Assembly (NCBI RefSeq): GCF_001553625.1
Contig: NZ_CP014230.1
Span: forward strand, 806,001-870,000
Direction of reading: 5' to 3'
DNA from: Desulfomicrobium orale DSM 12838
GTDB lineage: Bacteria > Desulfobacterota > Desulfovibrionia > Desulfovibrionales > Desulfomicrobiaceae
Length of the DNA stretch: 64,000 bases
Positions 18,719 through 28,151 of this stretch are shown here, in pieces. Positions within the stretch are counted from its first letter, which is position 1. Every line of letters begins with the position of its first letter. The position numbers and the translations under genes were made by a program. Under the pieces are notes generated by a model. That model had not been told where the DNA came from. It saw only the letters and a list, made by a program, of their open reading frames with translations, and ran no database searches.

Positions 18719-19695
18719 ACAATGGCATCGCACAGCTTAAGACCGCTTTTCTGAACGAACTTCCCGCCATTGACCGCGCCATCCAGGCCAGCATCCGGGA
18801 GCTTCCGCCCCTGGTCCGGCCTGTGGCGGAGCACGTCATGAATGCCGGAGGCAAACGCCTGAGGCCCATGCTGACCATTCTTTTCGCCCGGGCCGCAAAT
18901 TTTCAGGGGGAGGCCCCGCACTCCCTGGCCTGTGCCCTGGAGTTTCTGCATTCGGCCACCCTCATGCACGACGATATTCTGGACAACGCCGAACTGCGCC
19001 GGGGGCGGCCCGCCGCGCACACCCTGTTCGGTGTGCCCGCCACCATCCTGGCCGGAGACGCGCTGCTGGCCTTGGCCAACGAAATCGTGGCCTGTTCCGG
19101 CAATCCGGCTCTGACATCCTGTATTTCCCGGGCCATCATGCGGACGGCCGCCGGGGAGATCATGGAAATCGCCATGCTCCGCAATCCCGGCGTCACCCGT
19201 CAAGAATATATCGAAATCATCACCGGCAAGACGGCCTATCTCATTCAGGCGGCCTGCGAGTTCGGTGTTATCGTTGCGGGCGGGGACGAAGAGGCCCGCA
19301 GCCGGGCCCGCCTGTTCGGACTGAATCTGGGCATCGCCTTCCAGCTGGTGGACGACGCCCTGGATTATACATCCGCTGCGGAAACTTCAGGCAAGCCTCT
19401 GGGCGGCGATTTGCGCGAGGGCAAATATACTCTGCCTCTGCTGCTTTATCTGGAATCCCTGCCCGCAGCCCGGCGCGGGGTTCTGGTGGAGGAACTGTCC
19501 GGCGCCGATCTGCCCGGAACCCGTCAGGACGCCATTGTGGCCGATGTGGCCGGCGGGGGCTTCGCCGAAAAAACCAGACAGGAAGCGGGAATGTATCTGG
19601 ACCATGCCCGCCGGGCACTGGAGGGTTTTCCGGCGTCTTCGGAAAAGGACATCCTGCTGGCCATGGCTGATTTCGTGCTGATCCGGGAAAAATGA
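18715..19695 (+). CDS. polyprenyl diphosphate synthase (menaquinone side chain)
   Basis: A trans-isoprenyl diphosphate synthase that elongates farnesyl diphosphate to the side chain of menaquinone. The 326 residues carry GGKRLRPML, the first Asp-rich motif LMHDDILDNAELRRG and the second FQLVDDALDY, both complete for Mg2+-diphosphate binding. Length and motifs fit octaprenyl or heptaprenyl synthases (IspB/HepT); chain length cannot be read. It shares an ATGA overlap with mqnD, consistent with a role in quinone synthesis. Confidence 0.9.
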   Translation: MNNGIAQLKTAFLNELPAIDRAIQASIRELPPLVRPVAEHVMNAGGKRLRPMLTILFARAANFQGEAPHSLACALEFLHSATLMHDDILDNAELRRGRPAAHTLFGVPATILAGDALLALANEIVACSGNPALTSCISRAIMRTAAGEIMEIAMLRNPGVTRQEYIEIITGKTAYLIQAACEFGVIVAGGDEEARSRARLFGLNLGIAFQLVDDALDYTSAAETSGKPLGGDLREGKYTLPLLLYLESLPAARRGVLVEELSGADLPGTRQDAIVADVAGGGFAEKTRQEAGMYLDHARRALEGFPASSEKDILLAMADFVLIREK

Positions 19696-19809
19696 CCGCT
19701 CTCCGCCGGGGCTGTCTTGCAAAAATTTTTCCGGCCCCTCAAATCATCGGACGGCCGGATGTTTCCAGGCCAGCCAGTATTCTCAACATGTTCAGCGAGG
19801 AGAACACAC

Positions 19810-22782
19810 ATGCCCGTCCGCGTCGAAGTGGCCTTGCGTCCGGCAGTGACCGACACCCAGGGGAACAAGACCGCCCATAAGATCCGGCACGAGCTGGGGC
19901 TGGCCGTGGACCGGGTGCGCATCATCCGGGTGTACACCATCGAGGGGCTGAGCACGGCCCAGATGGAGGAAGCCATGGCGGCCTGCGCCCTGCACGACCC
20001 GGTGCTGCACGAGGCCCGCATGACCCCTCTGGCCGGGAACTTCGACTGGATCATCGAGGTGGGGTTCCGCCCCGGCGTCACGGACAACGAGGGCCGCACG
20101 GCCGGGGAAGTCCTGCGCACGGTGCTCGGACTCTCCGGGCGGGACGTGGCCGTGTACACTTCGACCCAGTATCTGATTGACGCCCGTCTGGACCGGGAAC
20201 AGGTGGAGCGCATTGCCAGGGATCTGCTGGCCAACGAGCTGATCCAGCGTTTCCAGATCGCGGACCGGAACGCCTGGGCGGCCCGCCCCGGCTTCCCGGC
20301 CCGTACCGCCGCCGTGACCGGCGCGGCCTCCGCCGAGGTCGCCGTGGTGGATTTGCACGCTCTGGATGACGACGGCCTCATGCGCCTGTCCAGAGAAGGC
20401 GTGCTGGCTCTCAATCTGGAGGAAATGCGCCGCATCCGCGATTATTACGCCGAGCCCGCCACCAGGGCCCGCCGCGAGACCCTAGGGCTGCCCGGCGCTC
20501 CCACTGACGCGGAACTGGAATGTCTGGCCCAGACCTGGTCCGAGCACTGCAAGCACAAGATCTTCAGCGCCCGCATCGAATACGAGGACCGCGCCGCGGG
20601 TATGTCTTCTGTCATCGACAGCCTGTACAAGACCTGCATTCAGGGCAGCACCAGGCTGCTGCGCGAACGCATGGGCGCGGAGGACTTCTGTCTGTCGGTT
20701 TTCAGGGACAATGCGGGTGTGATTCGTTTCAGCGACGACATGAACGTCTGTATCAAGGTCGAGACCCACAACAGCCCCTCTGCCCTGGACCCTTACGGCG
20801 GAGCCTTGACCGGCATCGTGGGCGTGAACCGCGACCCCATGGGTACGGGCCTGGGAGCCAATCTTCTGTGCAACACCAACGTGTTCTGCTTTGCCTCGCC
20901 CTTTCACGATGCCCCGCTGCCGCCCAGACTGCTGCACCCGCGCCGGGTGTTTGAAGGCGTGCGTGAGGGCGTGGAGCACGGCGGCAACAAATCCGGCATT
21001 CCCACCGTGAACGGGGCCATTGTCTTTCATGAGCGCTTCCTGGGCAAACCTCTGGTTTTCTGCGGCACCGTCGGCACCATGCCGCGTCTGGCGGCGGGGC
21101 GGCCCAGTCATCAGAAGAAAGCCTTGCCCGGCGACCGCATCGTCATGGCCGGAGGACGCATCGGCAAGGACGGCATCCACGGCGCGACTTTTTCCTCTGA
21201 GGAACTGCACGAAGGCTCTCCGGCCACGGCCGTGCAGATCGGCGACCCCATCACCCAGCGCAAAATGTACGACTTTCTGATGCGGGCCAGGGATCTGGGC
21301 CTCTACAACGCCATCACCGACAACGGCGCGGGCGGACTCAGTTCTTCAGTGGGAGAAATGGCCCAGGACTGCGGCGGATGCGACATGGATCTGGCCCGGG
21401 CGCCCCTCAAGTACGACGGCCTGCGGCCCTGGGAGATTCTGGTTTCCGAGGCTCAGGAGCGCATGACCCTGGCCGTACCCCCGAAGCATCTGGATGAATT
21501 CATGGCTCTGGCGGCGGAAATGGATGTGGAGGCCACGGATCTGGGCGAGTTCACCGATTCCGGCTATCTGCACGTGCGCCACGGCGACCGCGTCGTGGCC
21601 GATCTGGATATGGCCTTCCTGCACGACGGCGCTCCGCAGCTGCGGCTTAAGGCCGTGTGGGACGGCCCGTCAGGCGGGATCGGGGAGAACGCTGAGCATA
21701 TCTCCGACCATCAGGCCTTTCTGCACGACATGCTCGGCAGGCTGAACATCTGCTCGCGCGAGTATGTCATCCGCCAGTACGACCACGAGGTGCAGGGCGG
21801 CAGCGTCATCAAACCTCTTGTCGGCGCCCGGAACGACGGTCCTGCCGACGCGGCCGTGATCCGCCCCGATCTGGGCAGCCCGAGGGCTCTGGTCATTGCG
21901 GCGGGCATCTGCCCCAAACTGAGCGATCTGGATACCTACTGGATGATGGCCTGCGCCATTGACGAAGCCGTGCGCAATGCCGTGGCCACGGGTGCGGACA
22001 TCCGTTACATGGCCGGAGTGGACAATTTCTGCTGGTGCGATCCGGTGCAGTCCGAGAAAACGCCCGACGGCCACCATAAGCTGGCTCAGCTGGTCCGCGC
22101 CAACCAGGCCCTCAGCCATTACTGTCTGGCCTACGGAGTGCCCTGCATCTCCGGCAAGGACTCCATGAAAAACGACTACACCGGAGGCGGCGCGAAGATC
22201 TCCATTCCGCCCACGGTACTGTTTTCGGTTCTGGGGGTCATCGATGACTGCTCCAAAACCATGACTTCGGATTTCAAGGCTCCCGGCGAGCTGATCTATG
22301 TTCTCGGGCTGACCGGAAACGAGATGGGCGGCTCGGAATACGCCGGGGCCCTCGGCCTGGGAGGGCAAGTCCCGCAGGTGGATGCCCTGTCCGCGCGTCT
22401 CCGTTACGAGCGGATGTTCATGGCCGTCCGGGAAGGGCTCGTCACTGCGGCCCACGACATTTCCGATGGCGGTCTGGCGGTGGCCCTGGCGGAAATGGCT
22501 CTGGCCGGACGCACGGGAGCATGTGTGGACGCGGCGAAAGCGCCGCATCTGGACTGCTCGGTGGAACAGATTCTCTACAGCGAATCGGCCAGCCGGTTCG
22601 TAGTCACGGTCAGGGAAGGTGACCGGGCGGCGTTCGAGAATCTTTTCGCCGGGGATTTTCTGGGTTGCCTGGGACATACCACGGACGACGAGCACCTGAC
22701 CATCGGCGCGGGAGAGAAAGAACTCCTGCGTGTTCATGTGGAAGCGCTGGCCGCTTCCTGGAAGAAGACGCTGGATTTCTAG
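19810..22782 (+). CDS. purL: phosphoribosylformylglycinamidine synthase (PurS-PurL type, no glutaminase domain)
   Basis: The enzyme makes FGAM from FGAR and ammonia in purine synthesis. The 990 residues start with PurS-like tandem domains (about 1-170: RVEVALRPAVTDTQGNK, VGFRPGVTDNEGRT), then the catalytic PurL core with LAQTWSEHCKHKIFSARIEY, KVETHNSPSALDPYGGALTG and DNGAGGLSSSVGEMAQDCGG. No glutaminase triad follows, so a separate PurQ must supply ammonia. ATG 19810 with GAGGAG about 8 nt upstream is preferred over TTG 19717. The 114-nt spacer upstream holds no gene. Confidence 0.95.
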   Translation: MPVRVEVALRPAVTDTQGNKTAHKIRHELGLAVDRVRIIRVYTIEGLSTAQMEEAMAACALHDPVLHEARMTPLAGNFDWIIEVGFRPGVTDNEGRTAGEVLRTVLGLSGRDVAVYTSTQYLIDARLDREQVERIARDLLANELIQRFQIADRNAWAARPGFPARTAAVTGAASAEVAVVDLHALDDDGLMRLSREGVLALNLEEMRRIRDYYAEPATRARRETLGLPGAPTDAELECLAQTWSEHCKHKIFSARIEYEDRAAGMSSVIDSLYKTCIQGSTRLLRERMGAEDFCLSVFRDNAGVIRFSDDMNVCIKVETHNSPSALDPYGGALTGIVGVNRDPMGTGLGANLLCNTNVFCFASPFHDAPLPPRLLHPRRVFEGVREGVEHGGNKSGIPTVNGAIVFHERFLGKPLVFCGTVGTMPRLAAGRPSHQKKALPGDRIVMAGGRIGKDGIHGATFSSEELHEGSPATAVQIGDPITQRKMYDFLMRARDLGLYNAITDNGAGGLSSSVGEMAQDCGGCDMDLARAPLKYDGLRPWEILVSEAQERMTLAVPPKHLDEFMALAAEMDVEATDLGEFTDSGYLHVRHGDRVVADLDMAFLHDGAPQLRLKAVWDGPSGGIGENAEHISDHQAFLHDMLGRLNICSREYVIRQYDHEVQGGSVIKPLVGARNDGPADAAVIRPDLGSPRALVIAAGICPKLSDLDTYWMMACAIDEAVRNAVATGADIRYMAGVDNFCWCDPVQSEKTPDGHHKLAQLVRANQALSHYCLAYGVPCISGKDSMKNDYTGGGAKISIPPTVLFSVLGVIDDCSKTMTSDFKAPGELIYVLGLTGNEMGGSEYAGALGLGGQVPQVDALSARLRYERMFMAVREGLVTAAHDISDGGLAVALAEMALAGRTGACVDAAKAPHLDCSVEQILYSESASRFVVTVREGDRAAFENLFAGDFLGCLGHTTDDEHLTIGAGEKELLRVHVEALAASWKKTLDF

Positions 22783-22843
22783 CGCGGGGGGCCTGCTCCG
22801 AAGCCCGGAGCGGGTCTGTCACCTCAGATCAACGGAGGATAGA

Positions 22844-24373
22844 ATGTCGAGCGTGAAAAGACTGTGTTACTGCGTCAACAACGAATGGCGAACCAGCGCG
22901 ACGGACAGGTACACGCCGGTGATGAACCCCAGTACCGGGCGTCAGATCGCCGAGGCCCCCGTCTGCCTGCCGGACGAGGTGGAATCCGCCGTACAGGCGG
23001 CCAAAGCCGCTTACCCCGCCTGGGCCGGCAAGCCCGTGGGAGTGCGCACCCAGATTCTGTTCCGCTTCCGGGAACTGGTGAACCGGCACTTCGAGGACCT
23101 GTCGGTGCTGCTGGCCACGGAGATGGGCAAGAATCTGGATGAATCCCGCGGCGACGTGCACAAGGTCGTGGAAGCCTGCGAAGTGGCCGTCAGCGCACCC
23201 ATGGAAATTCAGGGCTACTCCCTGATGGAGGCCACCCGGAGCCATGATATCAGCCTGTACCGGGAGCCGGTGGGCGTATTTCTGGGCATCGCTCCGTACA
23301 ACTTTCCGGCCATGATTCCCTTTGGCTGGTTCATGCCCCTGTGCCTCGTGGCCGGGAACACGATGGTCATCAAGGCCGCCAGCATGGTCCCCCAGACGGG
23401 CATGCGGCTGCTCGAACTGCTCATCGAGGCCGGGCTGCCCGAAGGCGTGGTCAACCTGATCACATGCAGCCGTCAGGAAGTGAGCAGGCTGCTGTCCCAT
23501 CCCGACATCCGGGGCATATCCTTCGTGGGCTCCACCTCCACCGGTGTCAAAATCTATTCCGAGGCCGCGGCCGCAGGAAAGCGGGTGCAGTGCCTGACTG
23601 AGGCCAAGAATCACGCTCTGCTTCTGGAGGACGCGCCTCTTGAATGGTCCGCCCAGCGGATCATTAACTCCGGTTTCGGGTGCGCCGGGCAGCGGTGCAT
23701 GGCCCTGCCCGTCGTGGTGGTTCAGGAATCCGTGGCCGACCGCTTCGTACAGATCCTGAAAGGCATGGCCGAGCGGCTGGTGGTCGGCGCGGCCTACGAT
23801 CCGACCACCCAGCTCGGCCCGGTCATCAACGCCGCGCACAAGCAGTCCGTGATCAACTGGATCGACAAGGGCGTGGCCGAAGGGGCCTCTCTGATTCTGG
23901 ACGGCCGCAAGTGCGCACCCAAGGGCTTTGAGGACGGATTTTTTGTCGGCCCCACAATCTTCGACCATGTTGCTCCCGGCATGACCGTCGGCGATCAGGA
24001 AATCTTCGGGCCGGTGGTGTGCATCAAGCGGGTCAGGGATTTCGAGGAAGGGCTCGGGCTCATGAACGCCAACCCCTTTGCCAACGGCTCCTCCATCTTC
24101 ACCCAGAGCGGCCACTACGCCAGAGAATTCGTCCGGCATACCGATGGCGGCATGGTCGGAGTCAATGTGGGCATCCCCGTGCCTTTGGCCTTTTTCCCCT
24201 TTTCCGGAAACAAGCAGTCCTTCTTCGGCGACCTGCATGTCCTGGGACGGGACGGCCTGCGGTTCTACACCCGGACCAAGTCCGTCACCACCAAGTGGGT
24301 TTCGCCCCGAGAAATGGGCGAGGCCCAGAATCGGGTCAGTACCTGGGAGGGCACCATCAACCGCGATCTTTAG
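22844..24373 (+). CDS. mmsA: methylmalonate-semialdehyde dehydrogenase (acylating)-like aldehyde dehydrogenase
   Basis: A CoA-acylating aldehyde dehydrogenase related to MmsA/IolA, expected to turn a semialdehyde into an acyl-CoA with NAD+. In 509 residues it has APYNFPAMIPFGWFMPLCLV, GISFVGSTSTG, TEAKNHALLLEDA (the family replaces the usual base Glu with this Asn region), and the nucleophile Cys285 in GFGCAGQRCMALP. GGAGG lies 7 nt before ATG 22844. No valine, inositol or malonate degradation genes are beside it, so the physiological substrate is open. A strong terminator follows. Confidence 0.88.
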   Translation: MSSVKRLCYCVNNEWRTSATDRYTPVMNPSTGRQIAEAPVCLPDEVESAVQAAKAAYPAWAGKPVGVRTQILFRFRELVNRHFEDLSVLLATEMGKNLDESRGDVHKVVEACEVAVSAPMEIQGYSLMEATRSHDISLYREPVGVFLGIAPYNFPAMIPFGWFMPLCLVAGNTMVIKAASMVPQTGMRLLELLIEAGLPEGVVNLITCSRQEVSRLLSHPDIRGISFVGSTSTGVKIYSEAAAAGKRVQCLTEAKNHALLLEDAPLEWSAQRIINSGFGCAGQRCMALPVVVVQESVADRFVQILKGMAERLVVGAAYDPTTQLGPVINAAHKQSVINWIDKGVAEGASLILDGRKCAPKGFEDGFFVGPTIFDHVAPGMTVGDQEIFGPVVCIKRVRDFEEGLGLMNANPFANGSSIFTQSGHYAREFVRHTDGGMVGVNVGIPVPLAFFPFSGNKQSFFGDLHVLGRDGLRFYTRTKSVTTKWVSPREMGEAQNRVSTWEGTINRDL

Positions 24374-24395
24374 ACACGCTTTCTTGCGGGTTTTC

Positions 24396-24444
24396 ATCGC
24401 GCCGGCGGCCGGAGAGACTTCCGCGTCCGCCGGCGCGATTTTTC
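24396..24444 (+). terminator. terminator after mmsA
   Basis: ATCGCGCCGGCGG pairs with CCGCCGGCGCGAT across an 18-nt loop and is followed by TTTTT. It lies between convergent mmsA and the methyltransferase gene. Confidence 0.85.
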
Positions 24445-24447
24445 CGG

Positions 24448-25314
24448 TCAGTCTGAAATGCTGTCGGCGTACGTCCATCTGGCCCAGTTGCCGCTGGGCA
24501 GATCCAGAACGCCGGTTCCGCCGCGCAGGAGCATTTCCCCGCAGTCCAGCACCTCCGGATCAAGGGTCTGTTCCAGCAGATTTCTGAGCACAATGGGCGA
24601 GAAGCCCGGCGTGTGCGAAGTCAGGATCACAAAGAGCGGCCTGTCGCTCAAGACCTGGCGGACCAGTTCCAGCGTTTCGCGTACGTTTTTCTCGACCTTG
24701 TACAGTTCTCCGCGTTTGCCCCGCCCAAAGGACGGCGGGTCCAGAAGCACGCAGTCGTATTTGCGGCCGCGCCGCGCTTCCCGGCGCAGAAAAGCGCCCA
24801 CGTCGTCCACGATGAAACGGATTCCGGAGCTATCCAGACCGTTCAGGGCCGCATTGGCCCGGGCCCATTCCACCATGCCTCTGGACGCATCCAGATGGCA
24901 GCACCGGGCTCCGGCCCTGGCTGCGGCCATGGTGGCGCCGCCGGAATAGGCGAAAAGATTCAGAAATGCGGGCGGTTCCCGGCGGCGGGCCGCGGCATCG
25001 GCCACGCTCCGGGCGATCTGGTCCCAGATGTCCAGAGTTTCGGGGAAAATGCCCAGGTGTCCGAAGTCCGTGGTGGACAGACGCATGCGCACTCCGCGTA
25101 CAGAGATCTCCCAGGCTCCGGGCAGTCGTTCACGGCCGTGCCAGTTCAGGCCGTCCTTGCGGTCAAAGGAAGCGCTGGCGCTGTCCCACAGTTCGGGCCG
25201 TGCCGGTTCCCATACGGCCTGGGCGCAGGGGCGGCTCAGGATCACGGGGCCGAAGCGTTCCAGCTTCCGGCCGCCGCCGCTGTCCAGCAATTCGTAGTCG
25301 TCGGGGATGTGCAT
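24448..25314 (-). CDS. class I SAM-dependent RNA methyltransferase (RlmI/YccW-like)
   Basis: A 288-residue methyltransferase of the RlmI-type family that modifies cytosine or guanine in rRNA. It shows the SAM-binding block [19 protein letters not shown], the acidic strand [33 protein letters not shown], and the catalytic [18 protein letters not shown]. Compared with full-length RlmI the N-terminal PUA domain is missing. GGAGG lies 5 nt before the ATG at 25314, which excludes the upstream extension into the tRNA gene. It is encoded just downstream of tRNA-Val on the same strand. Confidence 0.85.
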   Translation of the reverse strand: MHIPDDYELLDSGGGRKLERFGPVILSRPCAQAVWEPARPELWDSASASFDRKDGLNWHGRERLPGAWEISVRGVRMRLSTTDFGHLGIFPETLDIWDQIARSVADAAARRREPPAFLNLFAYSGGATMAAARAGARCCHLDASRGMVEWARANAALNGLDSSGIRFIVDDVGAFLRREARRGRKYDCVLLDPPSFGRGKRGELYKVEKNVRETLELVRQVLSDRPLFVILTSHTPGFSPIVLRNLLEQTLDPEVLDCGEMLLRGGTGVLDLPSGNWARWTYADSISD

Positions 25315-25330
25315 GCCGCCTCCATACGCG

Positions 25331-25364
25331 AAAACCCTTCCGGACGTATGTCTGGAAGGGTTTG
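25331..25364 (-). terminator. terminator of tRNA-Val
   Basis: On the minus strand AACCCTTCCAGA pairs with TCCGGAAGGGTT (one G-U type mismatch) around a 6-nt loop, then TTTT. It sits 7 nt past the CCA end of the tRNA. Confidence 0.7.
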
Positions 25365-25370
25365 TGTTCG

Positions 25371-25446
25371 TGGTGGGCGATACGGGATTTGAACCTGTGA
25401 CTTCCACCGTGTGAAGATGGCACTCTCACCACTGAGTTAATCGCCC
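25371..25446 (-). tRNA. tRNA-Val (anticodon CAC)
   Basis: Read on the minus strand, the 76-nt gene folds as a full cloverleaf: acceptor GGGCGAT/ATCGCCC, D arm ACTC-GAGT, anticodon stem CCATC/GGTGG with loop TTCACAC, and a T arm with GTTCAAA. The anticodon is CAC, decoding GUG. CCA is encoded. A promoter lies directly upstream and a terminator directly downstream, so it is a single-gene unit. Confidence 0.95.
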
Positions 25447-25457
25447 GAAGTGAAGAG

Positions 25458-25487
25458 CGTTTAGCTTCGGCTTCGCTGGACTGTCAA
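25458..25487 (-). promoter_or_regulatory. sigma-70 promoter of tRNA-Val
   Basis: On the minus strand a consensus TTGACA (25487-25482) is followed after 18 nt by TAAACG (25463-25458), ending about 11 nt before the mature tRNA 5' end. Confidence 0.6.
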
Positions 25488-25504
25488 GAAATTCCCCGCC
25501 CGGG

Positions 25505-26038
25505 CTACAATTTTCTTTGCAGCTCCAGAAAAGCGTACGCATCGGGCGCGAACACCCGGTCCCCGCTCATGCCGGTGACATCCAGAAAGCCGAGCTTGAT
25601 CCAGAAGCGCAGGGCGTTCCAGTTGCGCAGGGCGACTCCGACCCTGATCCGGCGCAGAGAGGCCTTCCGGCACAATTCCTCCAGCCGCAGGCATACTTCC
25701 CGCCCCAGCCCCCGGCCCTGAACGGATGGATGCAGAAAGAGTTCGCCGATGTACAGGGTCCGCACCTGCGGGTAGCCGATATACAGGCTGAGCAGACCGG
25801 CCACTCCGGGCGTGGATGGAATACACAGCGTCAGATTGTGGAGCAGTTCGGGCCGTCCGCTGGGCGGCAGGTTTTCCCCGTGCAGGAATTTCGATGTCAT
25901 CTCCCGGGCCTCGCTTTCCCGGTCCAGCAGGCGCAGCAAGGGTTCGTTTCCGGCATAAACGGCCAGAACGCTCCCTTCGTCCGCCGGTGTCGCCGGGCGG
26001 GCCAGAAGATGTGTGGTGCGGAAACTGTCGAATGTCAT
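25505..26038 (-). CDS. GNAT family N-acetyltransferase
   Basis: A 177-residue acetyltransferase. The acetyl-CoA binding region is YIGELFLHPSVQGRGLGREV (Q/RxxGxG/A motif) followed by CLRLEELCRKASLRRIRVGV and NWNALRFWIKLGF, typical of the GNAT fold. The substrate is unknown. ATG 26038 is chosen because the N-terminal extension of the frame overlaps proC and is low-complexity. It starts 13 nt after the proC stop, so it is the last gene of ndk-proC-GNAT. Confidence 0.8.
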   Translation of the reverse strand: MTFDSFRTTHLLARPATPADEGSVLAVYAGNEPLLRLLDRESEAREMTSKFLHGENLPPSGRPELLHNLTLCIPSTPGVAGLLSLYIGYPQVRTLYIGELFLHPSVQGRGLGREVCLRLEELCRKASLRRIRVGVALRNWNALRFWIKLGFLDVTGMSGDRVFAPDAYAFLELQRKL

Positions 26039-26051
26039 CGCAAGAAGAAGG

Positions 26052-26846
26052 TCAGCCGCCAAGTTCTTTGCTTCGTCTGGCGGAGGCGGCGACCGCCTGA
26101 TTGACCGCGAAACGGAAGCGGTGTTCGTCCAGCGCGTTGAGCCCGGCAATGGTGGTGCCTCCGGGGGAGGTGACCATTTCCCTGAGGAGGGCTGGATGTG
26201 TTCCTGCTTCTCCGGCCATGGCCACGGTGCCGGATAAAAGGGCCTGGACCATTTCCGTGGCCTGCGGTCTGGCCAGCCCCAGCGTTACGCCTGCGTCGAT
26301 GAGGGCTTCCATGAAGGCGAAAATATAGGCCGGACCGGAACCGATGAGCCCCGTGTATGCGTCGAAAAGCCGCTCCGGCAGGGCGTGGGCCTTGCCGATG
26401 GCCGCGAACATGGACATGACCGAGGCCTTGGTTTCGTTGGTCAGCAGAGCGTGGTCCAGACACAGGGCGTAAACGCCCCTGCCGATCATGGCTGGCGTGT
26501 TGGGCATGACGCGGACCACTGAAGCGCGCTGGCCGGCCCACTCCACAAGCTTTTCCAGAGTGATGCCCGCCGCGATGGATATGATGCAGGTTTCCGGCCG
26601 GATGGCCGGTTCCAGATCCGTCAGCACGGATCGCATGATCTGCGGCTTGACCGCCAGAAGAAGCATGTCCGACTGCCGGGCCACATCCCGCCCTGTCGGC
26701 AGGATATGCATGATGTCCGACTGCCGGTTTCGTGTATCCTCGTCCGGGTCGTAGCCGAACATGTGGAACATCCCGGCCGGGGCGAGTCCCCGGGCGATGG
26801 CTCCACCCATGTTGCCAAGGCCGATGATTCCTAGCGTCTTCATCAT
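26052..26846 (-). CDS. proC: pyrroline-5-carboxylate reductase
   Basis: The final enzyme of proline synthesis, reducing pyrroline-5-carboxylate with NAD(P)H. The 264 residues begin with a Rossmann motif [17 protein letters not shown], then [45 protein letters not shown] and the signature [19 protein letters not shown]. The start overlaps the ndk stop (ATGA); a second ATG at 26843 is equally possible. It is in a three-gene operon with ndk upstream and a GNAT gene downstream. Confidence 0.95.
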   Translation of the reverse strand: MMKTLGIIGLGNMGGAIARGLAPAGMFHMFGYDPDEDTRNRQSDIMHILPTGRDVARQSDMLLLAVKPQIMRSVLTDLEPAIRPETCIISIAAGITLEKLVEWAGQRASVVRVMPNTPAMIGRGVYALCLDHALLTNETKASVMSMFAAIGKAHALPERLFDAYTGLIGSGPAYIFAFMEALIDAGVTLGLARPQATEMVQALLSGTVAMAGEAGTHPALLREMVTSPGGTTIAGLNALDEHRFRFAVNQAVAASARRSKELGG

Positions 26847-27259
26847 CCCACCAGTTCCAGTGTGCTGAAAAAATAGGCGATTTCCACGGCGGCGGTATCC
26901 GGTCCGTCCGATCCGTGGCAGGAATTTCTTTCCACATCCAGAGCGAATATTCTGCGGATGGTGCCTTCGGCCGCGTGGTCCCTGTTGGTGGCTCCCAGCA
27001 GCTCGCGGTATCTGCGGATGGCGTCGGCCCCTTCGAGGCACATGACCACGCACGGCCCGGAACTCATGTACTCTGTCAGACTGGCGAAAAAAGGCCGTTC
27101 GCGGTGCACGGCGTAGAACCCTTCGGCCTGGGATCTGCTCAGGCGGAGCATTTTCATGCCCACGATACGCAATCCGGTCTGCTGGATGATGCGGATGATT
27201 TCGCCCTGCAGGTTGCGTTCTACGGCGTCTGGCTTGATGATGGCGAGGGTCCGCTCCAT
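26843..27259 (-). CDS. ndk: nucleoside diphosphate kinase
   Basis: NDK moves the gamma-phosphate of ATP to other (d)NDPs through a phosphohistidine. The 138 residues match the family length. [13 protein letters not shown] gives the N-terminal ATP-binding lysine region and the phosphorylated His is H115 in [12 protein letters not shown] lies 7 nt before the ATG. First gene of ndk-proC-GNAT, divergent from the GAF gene across 179 nt in which I see no further gene. Confidence 0.95.
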   Translation of the reverse strand: MERTLAIIKPDAVERNLQGEIIRIIQQTGLRIVGMKMLRLSRSQAEGFYAVHRERPFFASLTEYMSSGPCVVMCLEGADAIRRYRELLGATNRDHAAEGTIRRIFALDVERNSCHGSDGPDTAAVEIAYFFSTLELVG

Positions 27260-27438
27260 GGGGTTCTCCTTAACATGGTTCGAATAGTTCTGGACTTTCT
27301 ACCTGTTGCGCGGGAAAAATACAAGAATGCTGGACGGCTGAGTGAGATATTTCACCGCCCGGCGGAGAAAATGGTTGTTCTCTCGCGCCGCTGTCAGCTA
27401 TGGTCGCTCTGAAGCCTTTGACATGCAAGGAGGAAAGC

Positions 27439-27999
27439 ATGAGCAAGAAGCGTCTGTACGAGATCATCTACGAGGTGAGCCGGACCGTGAACTCCAGCCT
27501 GGACCCGGCCGAGGTGCTGCACCGTATTGCCGAGCAGGTCACGCGGGCCATGAATGTGAAGGGCTGCTTCATCCGTCTGCTGGACCGTTCCGGCAAGATT
27601 CTGAAACCGGCCGCCTATCATGGGCTGAGCGAACGTTACGCCAGAAAGGGCGTGGTTGAAGTGGCCAAAAGCGGCCTGGACAGAGAGGCTTTTGCCGGGA
27701 ACGTGGTCCAGATCCCGGACGCTGGCACGGATGCCCGCTTCCAGTACGGCAAGGAAGCCGCCGAGGAAGGGCTGGTTTCTGTTCTGGTGGCTCCCATGTT
27801 CGTGGAGGGCACCCGGCCCATTGGCGTACTTCGGGTGTATACGGGTGAAAAAAGGGAATTCGGAGCCGAGGATATCGGCTTTTTGCAGGCTATTGCCGAC
27901 ATCTCGGCCATCGCCATCGAAAACGCGCGTATGCACCAGACCCTGAAGCGCCAGATGGATCTGATCAAGGCCTACGATTATCAGGTGTTCGAGGACTAG
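27439..27999 (+). CDS. GAF domain protein
   Basis: A 186-residue single-domain GAF protein. One amphipathic N-terminal helix (MSKKRLYEIIYEVSRTVNSS) leads into a GAF fold at about 20-165 (GCFIRLLDRSGKILKPAAYH, GLVSVLVAPMFVEGTRPIGV, AIADISAIAIENARMHQTLK). No output domain is attached, so it may act as a sensor subunit. The ligand is not predictable. AAGGAGG is 6-7 nt before the ATG. It lies between divergent ndk and gap. Confidence 0.8.
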   Translation: MSKKRLYEIIYEVSRTVNSSLDPAEVLHRIAEQVTRAMNVKGCFIRLLDRSGKILKPAAYHGLSERYARKGVVEVAKSGLDREAFAGNVVQIPDAGTDARFQYGKEAAEEGLVSVLVAPMFVEGTRPIGVLRVYTGEKREFGAEDIGFLQAIADISAIAIENARMHQTLKRQMDLIKAYDYQVFED

Positions 28000-28151
28000 C
28001 GCCGTTTTTTTCCGTGAAGAATATGCGTCTGGGGAAGCCCGGTTCGATGTGCAAGGCGTGTGGCCGGTCGTGAACCATTCCCCTTCGCCTGAGATTTTTC
28101 GAAACAGCTTTCACAAAAAATTATAGCTCAACAGATGAGGGAGCCTGATCT

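Noticed and set aside
25331-25364. Palindrome beside tRNA-Val as an attachment site or CRISPR repeat
   Set aside because: It occurs once, has a short T-run on the tRNA strand, and no integrase or second copy is nearby. A tRNA terminator explains it.
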